Assembly (NCBI RefSeq): GCF_026130545.1
Contig: NZ_JAMOIM010000003.1
Location: 230,352 to 294,351, forward strand
Length of the DNA stretch: 64,000 bases
Source: Lichenifustis flavocetrariae
GTDB lineage: Bacteria; Pseudomonadota; Alphaproteobacteria; Rhizobiales; Beijerinckiaceae
Direction of reading: 5' to 3'
Shown here in pieces: positions 1 to 9,519 of this stretch. The position numbers and the translations under genes are program-made. Under the pieces are notes generated by a model, which made no database searches, was not told the origin of the DNA, and worked only from the letters and a program-made list of their open reading frames with translations. How positions within the stretch are numbered: position 1 is the stretch's first letter; every line of letters begins with the position of its first letter.

Positions 1-2
1 AC

Positions 3-80
3 TACAAAGAAGTTTCTGATGCTTTTGCAAAGGCACGTTTGCCTGTGCCGCAGAAAGCTGTCGATAGGAGCTTGCAGTAA
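3..80 (+). CDS. C-terminal end of an unidentified gene (partial)
   Basis: An open frame enters from the left edge and ends at a TAA after 25 codons, reading YKEVSDAFAKARLP then VPQKAVDRSLQ. The composition is plausible for a real C-terminus, but nothing identifies the family. The stretch from 1 to about 200 is visibly richer in A and T than the rest of the window, so this fragment may belong to a transferred segment. It could also be a chance open frame. Confidence 0.25.
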   Translation, partial: YKEVSDAFAKARLPVPQKAVDRSLQ

Positions 81-200
81 GCCTCGGCTTGTTCAAAATG
101 TTACTCCCCTATCGCTACCAGAATTGCACAAATAATGCCGCCGTGAAGCTTCCTCACCTACGAATCTATTTCAAAGCTGCAATAAAGGTGATGTATTTAG

Positions 201-530
201 CGCTTCGGCTCGCAGACCGAGAAGGCCGCGCTCGAAGAACAGCTCGACATGCTCGGCGCCGAGGCCACCTCGCGATCCGGTCCGAAACCCCTCTACCCCA
301 CCGACGACCTCGACCAGACCATCGCGGTCTGGACAGTGCTGTCAAACGCGACCACCCCGCTCAAGGCCGCCGCCATCGCATCCGGCTTCAGGCAAGGCCG
401 TCGCACTGGCCCCAAAGTCGCCGCCGTGCTCGCCGCCCTCACCCGCATCGGCCGCATTACGACCGCGGACGGCAATACATTCGGGCTGAAGCAGGCGCGG
501 CATGAGACGGCGTCGATCCGCTCAGGCGGC
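201..530 (+). pseudogene. 5'-truncated gene remnant with winged-helix-like tail
   Basis: The reading frame starts immediately after an in-frame TAG at 198-200, with no start codon in good context, and gives a protein-like sequence (RFGSQTEKAALEEQLDML followed by a segment with GRRTGPKVAAVLAALTRIGR). The last part looks like a small winged-helix or DNA-binding tail of the kind found at the end of large modification or helicase proteins; this is inference only. Base composition changes sharply at about 200, which suggests that the front of the gene was removed by insertion or deletion. The frame stays open to 890, but from about 530 it becomes unlike a protein and runs over the antisense toxin gene. 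Confidence 0.35.
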
Positions 531-671
531 GTCGCGGCGAGGTCCGGCGAGATGCGCAATGACATGGACATGCGCGGGCCGATGATCCCGGCTGTAAAAG
601 CGCAGGGTCATGCTGCCGATCGCCTAAAGCTTGCCCATCGTTGCGGCCCCGACTTCGGGGCGCGAACAATC

Positions 672-1091
672 TCACACGACCCAAGGGTCCACCACCCGCA
701 CCCCGCTCCCCAGGAAATCACCCCCGTTCCGCGTCACCACCGTAAGCCCATGCACGAGCGCCGTCGCGGCGATCAGCGTATCGCGCTCGGCGCGCGGGTC
801 GGGGATGTGGAGTTGGGCACAGCGGCGGGCGACGGCGGTGTCGATCGGGAGGATCCGGTCGGCGAAGGCAGGGAGAACCGCGCTTTCTAACCACCGGCGC
901 AACACGGCGCCTTGGGCGGCATCGCGCCGCTCGATCCCGAGCACGCCTTGCTCCAGTTCGAGGATGGTGATGACGGACAGGAACAGCATCGCGGGCGCCA
1001 TGCCCTTCGCCCAGGCGACGACATGGCGATCCGCCCGCCCGCTTTTGGCCTTGCGCAATTCGGAGACGACGTTGGTGTCGAGCAGAAACAT
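672..1091 (-). CDS. vapC: VapC-family PIN-domain toxin (putative RNase)
   Basis: The 139-residue product has the PIN-domain layout of type II toxins: an N-terminal FLLDTNVVSEL with the first acidic residue, a second acidic segment SVITILELEQG, and a C-terminal region with RAERDTLIAATAL and VVTRNGGDF. VapC enzymes are Mg2+-dependent endoribonucleases that cleave tRNA or rRNA. The start codon overlaps the stop of the upstream antitoxin gene as TGATG, so the pair is translationally coupled. No key acidic residue appears to be missing, so the toxin is probably intact. The RNA target cannot be told from sequence. Confidence 0.85.
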   Translation of the reverse strand: MFLLDTNVVSELRKAKSGRADRHVVAWAKGMAPAMLFLSVITILELEQGVLGIERRDAAQGAVLRRWLESAVLPAFADRILPIDTAVARRCAQLHIPDPRAERDTLIAATALVHGLTVVTRNGGDFLGSGVRVVDPWVV

Positions 1092-1348
1092 CAGCCGAGT
1101 TCGACCGGGCGCGAGACCGGGCCCTGCAGACGCGGCGGCGCGAAGTCGATCTCTCCTGCATCGGGCATCGCGAGCAGATCGACGATGCTGGCCTGGGCGT
1201 GGGCCAGCTTCTCGTAATCCGCCATCGTCATCAGGACGTGCGACGCGCGGCCACGATCCGTGATGAAGACGGGACCGGCCTCAGCAGCCTTCTTGGCGCG
1301 ACCGGTATCCTGGTTGAACTCACGACTGGTAAGTTGGGTGACGGGCAT
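1091..1348 (-). CDS. Phd/YefM-type antitoxin of the PIN toxin
   Basis: The 85-residue product starts MPVTQLTSREFNQDTGRA and continues with KKAAEAGPVFITDRGRASHVLM, the N-terminal DNA-binding fold of Phd/YefM antitoxins, and ends in an acidic and hydrophobic tail that would cover the toxin. I chose the ATG at 1348 because GAGGTG lies at a proper distance upstream; an in-frame ATG at 1363 is a weaker choice. The gene precedes the toxin and overlaps it by one base. A perfect palindrome 20 bp upstream is the likely autoregulatory operator. It should neutralise the PIN toxin and repress its own promoter. Confidence 0.85.
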   Translation of the reverse strand: MPVTQLTSREFNQDTGRAKKAAEAGPVFITDRGRASHVLMTMADYEKLAHAQASIVDLLAMPDAGEIDFAPPRLQGPVSRPVELG

Positions 1349-1367
1349 CAGATCGCACCTCATTGTA

Positions 1368-1385
1368 TGTAGAAATGTTTCTACA
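1368..1385. promoter_or_regulatory. Palindromic operator of the toxin-antitoxin operon
   Basis: The sequence TGTAGAAATGTTTCTACA is a perfect inverted repeat with 8-bp arms and a 2-bp centre, 20 bp upstream of the antitoxin start. Phd-type antitoxins bind short palindromes in their own promoters, so this is the expected operator. The assignment as the operator is inference; the symmetry is seen directly. Confidence 0.7.
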
Positions 1386-1573
1386 ATTGAGTCGTTTTCC
1401 TGGCAAGGTGGCAGCCACGTCGAGCTCCATATCCAGCCCAAAGAATTAGAGGTGGCACTGAATACCCGGCGTCTTCACCCCGACACCCGCTGCCGCTTTG
1501 TGGCCCCGGAGCGGCAGGCCCGAGGCGGCTTTGCAACCCGAGTGAGGTCGTTTCCGGGCGACGGCGCCGGACA

Positions 1574-1599
1574 GGAACCCATCAGCTCGGCAGAGGGTT
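1574..1599 (+). promoter_or_regulatory. Candidate EcfG (general stress) promoter
   Basis: GGAAC at 1574-1578 is followed after 17 bases by GGTT at 1596-1599, close to the alphaproteobacterial EcfG consensus GGAAC-N16/17-CGTT with one mismatch. It lies 47 bp upstream of the DUF4142 start codon, a suitable distance. Such short motifs also occur by chance, so this is tentative. Confidence 0.35.
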
Positions 1600-1646
1600 G
1601 GGCGGGCAGAGGCGACCGACTGGTCGCTCCAACCCATGAGGATCGT

Positions 1647-2201
1647 ATGACCTTCAAAACCCTCGCCGCTGCCGCCGTCCTTGTCTCCGCCGCAAGCGGC
1701 GCCGCTCTCGCCGCGCCGAGCGTGGCCCAGGATGCGCCCCTGATGGCGCAGCCCTCCTCGCCGCTCGTCCAGGCCTTCGCGCAGGACGCCGGCACCAGTA
1801 ATCAGTTCGAGATGACGGAAGCCCAGATGGCGCTCGACAAGAGCAGCGACCCGGCCGTGCGCCGCTTCGCGCAGCAGATGCTGCAGGATCATTACAAGGC
1901 CGAGCAGAGCCTCGAACAGGCTGCCGCCCCCTCCGGTGTCGTCACCCACTTCATGTTCGACGCCACGACGCAGGCCAAGCTGGATCAGATGAACGGCCTA
2001 TCGGGCCCCGCCTTCGATCAGGCCTATTGGGCCGACCAGCAGAACGCCCATGCGCAGGCCGTCGCGGCGCTCGGGACCTACATGACCTCCGGTTCCGATC
2101 CCGCGCTCCGCGCCTGGGCCCGCAACACCCTTCCGGTGGTGATGGAACATCAACGCATGTTGGCCGCAATGACGGGAACGTCGCCGTTGGCGATGCAGTA
2201 A
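1647..2201 (+). CDS. DUF4142 secreted protein
   Basis: The 184-residue product begins with a signal peptide ([20 protein letters not shown] followed by LAAP), then a four-helix DUF4142 domain with FEMTEAQMALDKSSDPAVRRF, FAQQMLQDHYKAEQSL and a C-terminal helix ARNTLPVVMEHQRML. Proteins of this family are periplasmic, ferritin-like in fold and often stress-induced, but their biochemical role is not established. The ATG is preceded by GAGGA at a good spacing; a much longer in-frame opening upstream to 1260 overlaps the antitoxin and is not used. A candidate EcfG promoter upstream fits a stress role. Confidence 0.85.
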   Translation: MTFKTLAAAAVLVSAASGAALAAPSVAQDAPLMAQPSSPLVQAFAQDAGTSNQFEMTEAQMALDKSSDPAVRRFAQQMLQDHYKAEQSLEQAAAPSGVVTHFMFDATTQAKLDQMNGLSGPAFDQAYWADQQNAHAQAVAALGTYMTSGSDPALRAWARNTLPVVMEHQRMLAAMTGTSPLAMQ

Positions 2202-2219
2202 GTGCAGTAAGCGAAGCAC

Positions 2220-2255
2220 TGGTAGAGCCGTGACCTGCTGGCCCCGGCTCTACCA
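2220..2255. terminator. Hairpin between convergent genes
   Basis: Arms TGGTAGAGCCG (2220-2230) and CGGCTCTACCA (2245-2255) form an 11-bp perfect stem with a 14-base loop, just after the DUF4142 stop and overlapping the stop of the opposing nucleotidyltransferase gene. The position suits a bidirectional terminator, although there is no clear T-run on either side. Confidence 0.45.
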
Positions 2256-3310
2256 ATCCGGCGTGCGTTCTTCCTCGCCAGATCCAATTCCGCGCGGGGC
2301 GGGACCCAATTCCGCCGCGCGAGCGCGCAGCGCCTTCGGCAATGCCCCAAGCGCGGGGTCGTCGAAGCGGAGATGCGGCAAACGTGTGGCGACGAGTTCA
2401 GCCACAACCCGCGCCTGGGCGAAATCGCGACGGCGTTTCAAGGGATCTCGATCGGAGCGGTCGGCGAGCCAGGCCTTGTGAAGCGCGAAGGCGCGCGGGT
2501 CCGGCGTCACAAGGCGGAGCGGATAGCCACGGGCATCGATGACGATCGTTTCGATCTTGGGGCTGTTGACCAGCCAAGCGGGCCCCTGGATCTCGACCGC
2601 CACAAGATCATCGGGCGCTGTGCCGATCCGGCTTCGGGGTGCTTGCGCCATGCGGTCGGGCGGCAGGGGTTGGATGAGGTCGACCATGAAACCATCGCGG
2701 TTCACCGCCCGGAAACTCCCGGCGCCTGTGGTGACGAACGAGTGGTCGACGTGCCGGAGCAAGCCCGCGAGGCCTACAGTAGCCACATCGGACCCGAGCA
2801 GTTTCAGCCGCGCGCGTGCGTCATACAGAAGATCGACGTCGCCGGTCGCAAGATGACCACTGGAAATCTGGACAGCAGCCATTCGCTCATAGGCGTAAAG
2901 CTCATGCGTGCCGACCACGTCGACCACGCTGCCAAGAAGATGAGCGCGCGCCAGCGTTCGTAAGATCCGCGCCGCAAGTGTGGGGATCCGGCCGATCTGC
3001 AGGGCGCGATTGAAGGCGCCATCTCGTCGAGACGTCCCGCCAAGCCAGAGGCTCGGTCCTTCAGGCGCGCACGCCCCTCATGAAAGCTCGTATGACTGCG
3101 TTCGCTCTCGGGTGTCCGCGGCCCGAGCGCCTTCCACGTCGCCCCCTGCTTTCGGTAGAGGTAGTCACGTCCACCGACGCGCTTCCACGACATGGCACCG
3201 GCGTAACGGCGGTCAAGTTCGGTTTGCACCGCCTCATAGGCTGCGAAAACTTGCTCAGCATCCACGGTCTGCCGGGCCTGCTCGCCCCTTAACTCACCGT
3301 ACTCGACCAC
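2250..3310 (-). pseudogene. GSU2403-family nucleotidyltransferase-fold gene, frameshifted
   Basis: Two overlapping minus-strand frames together make one protein of about 350 residues. The first half starts at a GTG (3310) and contains EQVFAAYEAVQTELDRRYAG, SWKRVGGRDYLYRK and TSFHEGRARLKDRASGLAG. The second half contains the nucleotidyltransferase-like HLATGDVDLLYDARARLKL and continues to the normal end. They are joined by a one-base loss near 3014-3020: after LDEMAP the correct continuation FNRALQIGRIPTLAARIL is found only in the other frame. This family resembles the AbiEii/MNT-type nucleotidyltransferase fold; substrates are unknown. Either the gene is recently inactivated or the assembly lacks one base. 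Confidence 0.75.
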
Positions 3311-3352
3311 ATTATCCCTCTGCGGCGCCCCTCATAGCAAAGAAGGGATAAT
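3311..3352. promoter_or_regulatory. Inverted repeat at the nucleotidyltransferase start
   Basis: ATTATCCCT (3311-3319) and AGGGATAAT (3344-3352) are perfect 9-bp inverted copies separated by 24 bp, directly upstream of the GTG start. One copy (read on the minus strand, AGGGATAAT) also contains the Shine-Dalgarno of the gene. The arrangement suggests an operator or a structured leader that could control the gene; the regulator is not visible here. Confidence 0.5.
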
Positions 3353-3389
3353 AGCCGAAAAGCGGGCATCCGTCATTTCGGTTTCGCGG

Positions 3390-4154
3390 TCACCGATATT
3401 CCGCCGTCTGCCAGGCAAGGTGCTGGCCGCCGTCGAGCGCAAGCGTCTGCCCGGTCAGGCTCGGGGTTGTGGCGCAATAGAGGACAGCCTCGGCTACCTC
3501 GTCGGGCGTGCCGCCTGTCCTAAGCGGCAGATCGGCGGTGCGGCGGGTGTAGTCGGCCGCGTCCTGGCCGGCGTTGACGAGCGTCAGCCCGGGCGCGACG
3601 GCATTCACCCTTATGGCGGGTGCGAGGGACTGGGCCAGCGTGCGGGTCGCCGTGTGGAGCGCGGCTTTTGACAATGTGTAGGTGAACTGCCGAGGCGTCG
3701 GGCGGAGCACACGCTGGTCGAGCAGGTTGACGATGCTGCTGCCGTCCGGGGCCTGGGCCGCGAAGGTCTGAGCCAGGAGGAGCGGCGCCCGCAGATTGAC
3801 GGCCATGTGCCGGTCGAACCCCGCCACGTTGAAATTCGCCGCGTCGTCGGTCTCGTAGATCGAGGCGTTGTTGACCAGCAGGGTGAAGGGCCGGCCAAGT
3901 GCCGCCGCGGCTTCCGTCACCAGCGACCCGTCCTCCAGAGTGGCAAGGTCCCTGGCAACCACGCCGGTCGCGACTCCGTAGGTATCACTGAGACGCATCA
4001 CGAGTGCCTCGGCCTGCTTGCGTGATCGGTTGCAGTGGATCACGACCGAGAAACCGGCCCGTGCCAGACGCTCCGCGATGGTCGCGCCGAGCCGTGCCGC
4101 ACCGCCCGTCACCAGAGCAGCCCTCATTTGGGTCATCGTTGTTTTCTTTCCCAT
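3390..4154 (-). CDS. SDR oxidoreductase resembling pteridine/dihydromonapterin reductase (FolM type)
   Basis: The 254-residue product is a classical short-chain dehydrogenase: TGGAARLGATIAERLA binds the dinucleotide, VNNASIYE follows, the catalytic YTLSKAAL gives Tyr and Lys, and the C-terminus has a typical GQTLALDGG. The Arg in TGGAARLG and the segment NLLDQRVLRPTP match the FolM/PTR1 branch, which reduces dihydromonapterin or pterins with NADPH. That substrate is inferred from the family. The first ATG at 4154 is used; ATGs at codons 7 and 10 are also possible. The gene stands alone and divergent from the ArsR operon. Confidence 0.75.
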   Translation of the reverse strand: MGKKTTMTQMRAALVTGGAARLGATIAERLARAGFSVVIHCNRSRKQAEALVMRLSDTYGVATGVVARDLATLEDGSLVTEAAAALGRPFTLLVNNASIYETDDAANFNVAGFDRHMAVNLRAPLLLAQTFAAQAPDGSSIVNLLDQRVLRPTPRQFTYTLSKAALHTATRTLAQSLAPAIRVNAVAPGLTLVNAGQDAADYTRRTADLPLRTGGTPDEVAEAVLYCATTPSLTGQTLALDGGQHLAWQTAEYR

Positions 4155-4252
4155 CCGACCCCGTTTTTAGCAAACATCCCGAGCTTCGCGCCGAGGATGC
4201 GTTGTCGCATCTTCGCAGGCGCTCACGTCTGCGCTCAGCTATCAGGAAGGTG

Positions 4253-4280
4253 TTGACATGCAACCTTTTGGTTGCATAAT
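4253..4280 (+). promoter_or_regulatory. Sigma-70 promoter with ArsR palindromic operator
   Basis: TTGACA (4253-4258) and CATAAT (4275-4280) are spaced by 16 bp. The spacer carries the perfect palindrome ATGCAACC-TTTT-GGTTGCAT (4258-4277), so a bound repressor would block RNA polymerase. The ATG of the regulator at 4287 is only 7 bp after the -10 box, close to the expected transcription start, so the message is probably leaderless. Self-repression by the encoded ArsR protein is the simplest reading. Confidence 0.75.
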
Positions 4281-4286
4281 AGCCGC

Positions 4287-4610
4287 ATGGATGATGACGC
4301 CGTGTTCCGGGCTTTGGCGGATCCGAACCGGCGGGAATTACTCGATCGCCTCCACCACCGGAACGGCCAGACTCTCGCGGCGCTCTGTGCGGGGCTGGCG
4401 ATGAGCCGACAGGCGGTCACGAAGCATCTCGGTATTCTTGAAGGCGCCCATCTGGTCACGACTCGGCGGGAGGGCCGAGAAAAACTTCATTTTATCAATC
4501 CGGTGCCGATCTATGCGATCGCCGACCGCTGGATTGGCAAGTTCGAGCGGTCGCGCCTCGCGGCTCTCGCGGATTTGAAACGAACCTTGGAGGGAGACGA
4601 ACATGGATAG
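4287..4610 (+). CDS. ArsR-family winged-helix repressor
   Basis: The 107-residue product (MDDDAVFRALADPNRRELL and on) is an ArsR-type regulator; the recognition helix lies in AMSRQAVTKHLGILEGA. No clustered Cys or His metal ligands are visible, which fits the sub-group paired with SRPBCC proteins rather than metal sensors. The ATG at 4287 is preferred over an in-frame TTG at 4272 that lies inside the promoter palindrome. It overlaps the next gene by 8 bases and probably represses the two-gene operon. Confidence 0.85.
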   Translation: MDDDAVFRALADPNRRELLDRLHHRNGQTLAALCAGLAMSRQAVTKHLGILEGAHLVTTRREGREKLHFINPVPIYAIADRWIGKFERSRLAALADLKRTLEGDEHG

Positions 4611-5052
4611 TGTCCACGAGAGCCGTTTTGTCTACGTCACGTTCATTCGCACGACGCCCGAGAGACTCTGGGCGGCGCTGACGGACCCGGTCTTCATCAA
4701 ACGCTACTGGTTCGGCATGCATGTGGAGACCGAGTGGACAGCCGGCTCGCCCTGGACGCTGACCTTCGCCGACGGCCGGGTGGCCGATGCCGGCGAGATC
4801 GTCGAGGTCGATCCCCCGAGGCGGATCGTCATCCGATGGCGTAACGAATGGAAGCCGGAGATGAAGGCCGAAGGCTACTCCCGCTGCACCATGGATCTGG
4901 AAGAGCTGGATGGCGCCGTGAAACTCACCCTCACGCATGGCATCGAACGGGCCGGCTCGACATTCATCGAGGCCGTCTCGGGAGGCTGGCCGAAGATCTT
5001 GTCCAACCTCAAGTCCCTGCTTGAGACTGGCGAGGTCGTCCTGAAGCCGTAG
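4603..5052 (+). CDS. SRPBCC/AHSA1-domain protein
   Basis: The 149-residue product has the START-like AHSA1 fold: FIRTTPERLWAALTDPVFIK at the front, a WTLTFADGRV segment, PPRRIVIRWRNEW in the middle and the C-terminal helix SGGWPKILSNLKSLLETG. Members bind small hydrophobic ligands or act as stress-associated proteins; the ligand is unknown. It overlaps the ArsR gene, so the two are translationally coupled and probably induced together when the repressor leaves its palindrome. Confidence 0.85.
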   Translation: MDSVHESRFVYVTFIRTTPERLWAALTDPVFIKRYWFGMHVETEWTAGSPWTLTFADGRVADAGEIVEVDPPRRIVIRWRNEWKPEMKAEGYSRCTMDLEELDGAVKLTLTHGIERAGSTFIEAVSGGWPKILSNLKSLLETGEVVLKP

Positions 5053-5070
5053 CGTTCCTTCGCTGGCTCG

Positions 5071-6726
<1,656 letters not shown>

Positions 6727-8175
6727 TCAGGCGCCAGCCAGATCGCGGTAGAGCCGGGCCAACGTGCGGGCCGGGCGGCGCCAGGAGACGTCGGTCGACA
6801 TGCCGGCCTTGATCATGCCGACCCAATCGTCCTTGTCGCGAAAGATGTCGGCCGTGCGGCGCAGAGCATATTGCAACCCGTCGAGCGTCACGGGCGCGAA
6901 CTGGATGCCGGTCGCGGCGCCGCTCGCCAGCGCCATTTCGTTGGCATCGACGATCGTGTCCGCGAGACCACCCACGCGCGCCACCACAGGCACGGCTCCA
7001 TAGCGCAGCGCGCAGAGCTGGGTGAGGCCGCAGGGCTCGAAGCGCGAGGGCACCAGAAGCGCGTCGCAGCCAGCCTGGATCAAATGCGCAAGCCCTTCGT
7101 CGTAGCCGAGCTGCACGCCGATCAGCCCTGGGTGGAACGCCTTGGCGTTGCGGAAGCCGTCCTCGTACCATTTCGAACCCGAGCCCAGCACCGCGAGCTG
7201 TCCCCCGAGTTCGATCAAGGTCGGAATGGCCGTGAGCAAAAGGTCGAGGCCCTTCTGGTCGGAAAGGCGGCTGACGACACCGAACAGCAACGCGTCCGGG
7301 TCCTGTTTCAGACCCAGTCGAGACTGCAGTGCCAGCTTGTTCTCGGCCCGGGGTGAGATGTCGGAGGCGTCGTAGCGCGCCGGGATGTAGAGATCCTGGG
7401 CAGGATTCCAAGCAAGATTGTCGATGCCGTTCCGGATGCCCGACAGGACGTTGTGGCGGGCGCGGAGCAAGCCATCGAAGCCCATGCCGTTCTGAGGGGT
7501 CTGGATTTCCGCCGCATAGGTCGGTGAGACCGTGGTGATGCGGTCGGCGAACTTCAGCCCGGCTTTGAGAAACGAGATCGTGTTGAAATATTCGATCCCT
7601 TCGACCGTCATGGCTTGGCCGGGCAGTCCCAAGGCTCCAAGAAGCCCCGCCGGGAACTGGCCCGGGAAGGCCATGTTGTGGATGGTGAAGACGCTGCCGG
7701 GGCGCGGTGCGTCACCATAATGCAGGTAGGCCAGTGTCAGCCCAGCCTGCCAATCATGGGCATGGACAACCTGCACCGTCACACCCGGCACGAGACCGCG
7801 GCCGATCTCCGCCGCGGCCCGGCCGAGGGCCGCGAACCGGAACGCATTGTCGGGCCAGTCGGTGCCGTTCGAAGCGAGATAGGGGTTGCCCTCGCGCGCG
7901 AAGAGATGCGGCGCATCGATCGCCAACAGGTCCAAGCCGGCCGCCTGACCGGCAATCAGCCGGGCCTCGCCGCCGAAGAGATTGTCCCACCTATGCAGAG
8001 CCTCGACGTGGGGACCGAGAGCCGTCATGACGGCGGGATAGCCGGGCAGGAGCGTGCGCACATGCACCTGCTCGGCCGCGAGGGCGCCCGGCAAGGCACC
8101 GGCGACGTCCGCGAGCCCCCCCGTCTTGATCAGCGGATAGACCTCGGACGCGACCGAGAGAACCTGGAGGCTCAT
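6727..8175 (-). CDS. glgA: Glycogen synthase (ADP-glucose dependent)
   Basis: The 482-residue GT5 glycosyltransferase adds glucose from ADP-glucose to alpha-1,4-glucan chains in the cytoplasm. The N-terminal KTGGLADV (Lys17) is the ADP-glucose-binding motif and the C-terminal PSRFEPCGLTQLCALRYG contains the conserved Glu. Other recognisable parts are VHAHDWQAGL and GVVSRLSDQKGLDL. It lies 7 bp after glgC, within the glg operon. Confidence 0.95.
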   Translation of the reverse strand: MSLQVLSVASEVYPLIKTGGLADVAGALPGALAAEQVHVRTLLPGYPAVMTALGPHVEALHRWDNLFGGEARLIAGQAAGLDLLAIDAPHLFAREGNPYLASNGTDWPDNAFRFAALGRAAAEIGRGLVPGVTVQVVHAHDWQAGLTLAYLHYGDAPRPGSVFTIHNMAFPGQFPAGLLGALGLPGQAMTVEGIEYFNTISFLKAGLKFADRITTVSPTYAAEIQTPQNGMGFDGLLRARHNVLSGIRNGIDNLAWNPAQDLYIPARYDASDISPRAENKLALQSRLGLKQDPDALLFGVVSRLSDQKGLDLLLTAIPTLIELGGQLAVLGSGSKWYEDGFRNAKAFHPGLIGVQLGYDEGLAHLIQAGCDALLVPSRFEPCGLTQLCALRYGAVPVVARVGGLADTIVDANEMALASGAATGIQFAPVTLDGLQYALRRTADIFRDKDDWVGMIKAGMSTDVSWRRPARTLARLYRDLAGA

Positions 8176-8182
8176 GCCAAAC

Positions 8183-9451
8183 TCACAGGTTCAGGGCGTC
8201 GATCATATTCTGTGTGACAAGGCAGATCCCCTTGTCGGTGCGCCGGAACCGCTTGGCGTCGAGTTCCGGATCCTGACCGATCACGAGACCCTCGGGGATC
8301 TGCACGCCACGGTCGATCACCACATTGCTGAGCTCGGCCGACCGGCCGACGTGCACATAGGGCAGGATCACGGCGTTCTCGACCACGGAGTAGGAATTCA
8401 CCCGGACACCCGTGAAGAGAAGCGTCGAACGGAGGGATGCCCCCGAAACCACACAGCCGCCCGAAACGAGCGAGGAGACCGCCTGGCCGCGGCGGCCGTC
8501 CTTGTCGTGCACGAATTTCGCCGGGGGCGTGATCTCGCTGTTGGTCCAGATCGGCCAATCGCGGTCGTAAAGGTCAAGCTCGGGCACGATCGCAGTCAGG
8601 TCGATATTGGCTTCCCAATAGGCATCGACCGTGCCGACATCGCGCCAGTAGGCATTCTGTTCGAAACTCGACCGCACGCAGGAGTCCGAGAAGTGATGGG
8701 CGATCGCCTTCCCGTGCTTGACGAGATGCGGAATAATATCCTTGCCGAAATCACGCTGTGAGTGTGGGTCGGCCGCATCTCGGCGCAATTCGTCGAACAA
8801 GAGCTTCGTCTCGAAGACGTAGATGCCCATTGAGGCCAAAGCCTTGTCGGGTTTGCCCGGCATCGCGGGCGGATCCTTGGGCTTCTCCAGAAACGACAGA
8901 ATGCGGTCGTGTTCGTCGATATGCATGACGCCGAAGCCGACCGCGTCCATGCGCGGCACTTCGAGACACCCGACTGTGACGTCGGCCCCCTCGTCGACGT
9001 GCTGCTGCAGCATTTTCTCGTAATCCATCTTGTAGATGTGATCACCGGCGAGAATCACCATGTATTTCGGATCGTAGCTCTCGATGATGTCGATGTTCTG
9101 AAACACCGCATCCGCGGTACCTAGATACCACATATCCTCGCTGACGCGTTGGCTTGCTGGCAGGATGTCAAAGGACTCGTTTCGCTCGGGCTGGAAGAAG
9201 TTCCAGCCGCGCTGCAAATGGCGGATGAGGCTGTGAGCCTTGTATTGCGTGGCCACCGCCATGCGGCGGATGCCGGAGTTCAGCGCATTCGAGAGCGCGA
9301 AATCGATGATCCGCGACTTTCCACCGAAATAGACGGCGGGCTTGGCCCGCCGATCCGTCATCTCCATCAGGCGGCTGCCCCGCCCGCCCGCGAGCACGTA
9401 GGCCATCGCGCTGCGGCTGATCGGAGCATTGTTGTAGGGCTTGGCGTTCAT
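8183..9451 (-). CDS. glgC: Glucose-1-phosphate adenylyltransferase (ADP-glucose pyrophosphorylase)
   Basis: The 422-residue product makes ADP-glucose from ATP and glucose-1-phosphate, the committed step of glycogen synthesis. It starts [10 protein letters not shown] and has the nucleotide-binding [20 protein letters not shown], the active-site [17 protein letters not shown], the glucose-1-phosphate site FLEKPKDPP and a C-terminal left-handed beta-helix. The ATG at 9451 is chosen because GGAGG precedes it closely; a longer frame reaches 9502 without a good ribosome site. The enzyme is usually allosterically regulated by glycolytic intermediates. Confidence 0.95.
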   Translation of the reverse strand: MNAKPYNNAPISRSAMAYVLAGGRGSRLMEMTDRRAKPAVYFGGKSRIIDFALSNALNSGIRRMAVATQYKAHSLIRHLQRGWNFFQPERNESFDILPASQRVSEDMWYLGTADAVFQNIDIIESYDPKYMVILAGDHIYKMDYEKMLQQHVDEGADVTVGCLEVPRMDAVGFGVMHIDEHDRILSFLEKPKDPPAMPGKPDKALASMGIYVFETKLLFDELRRDAADPHSQRDFGKDIIPHLVKHGKAIAHHFSDSCVRSSFEQNAYWRDVGTVDAYWEANIDLTAIVPELDLYDRDWPIWTNSEITPPAKFVHDKDGRRGQAVSSLVSGGCVVSGASLRSTLLFTGVRVNSYSVVENAVILPYVHVGRSAELSNVVIDRGVQIPEGLVIGQDPELDAKRFRRTDKGICLVTQNMIDALNL

Positions 9452-9519
9452 GCTTGTTTCCTCCGGATCAACGCTGTGACGCTTTGCGAACGCATGCCTC
9501 ACTGTTGCTTTATTGTGGC

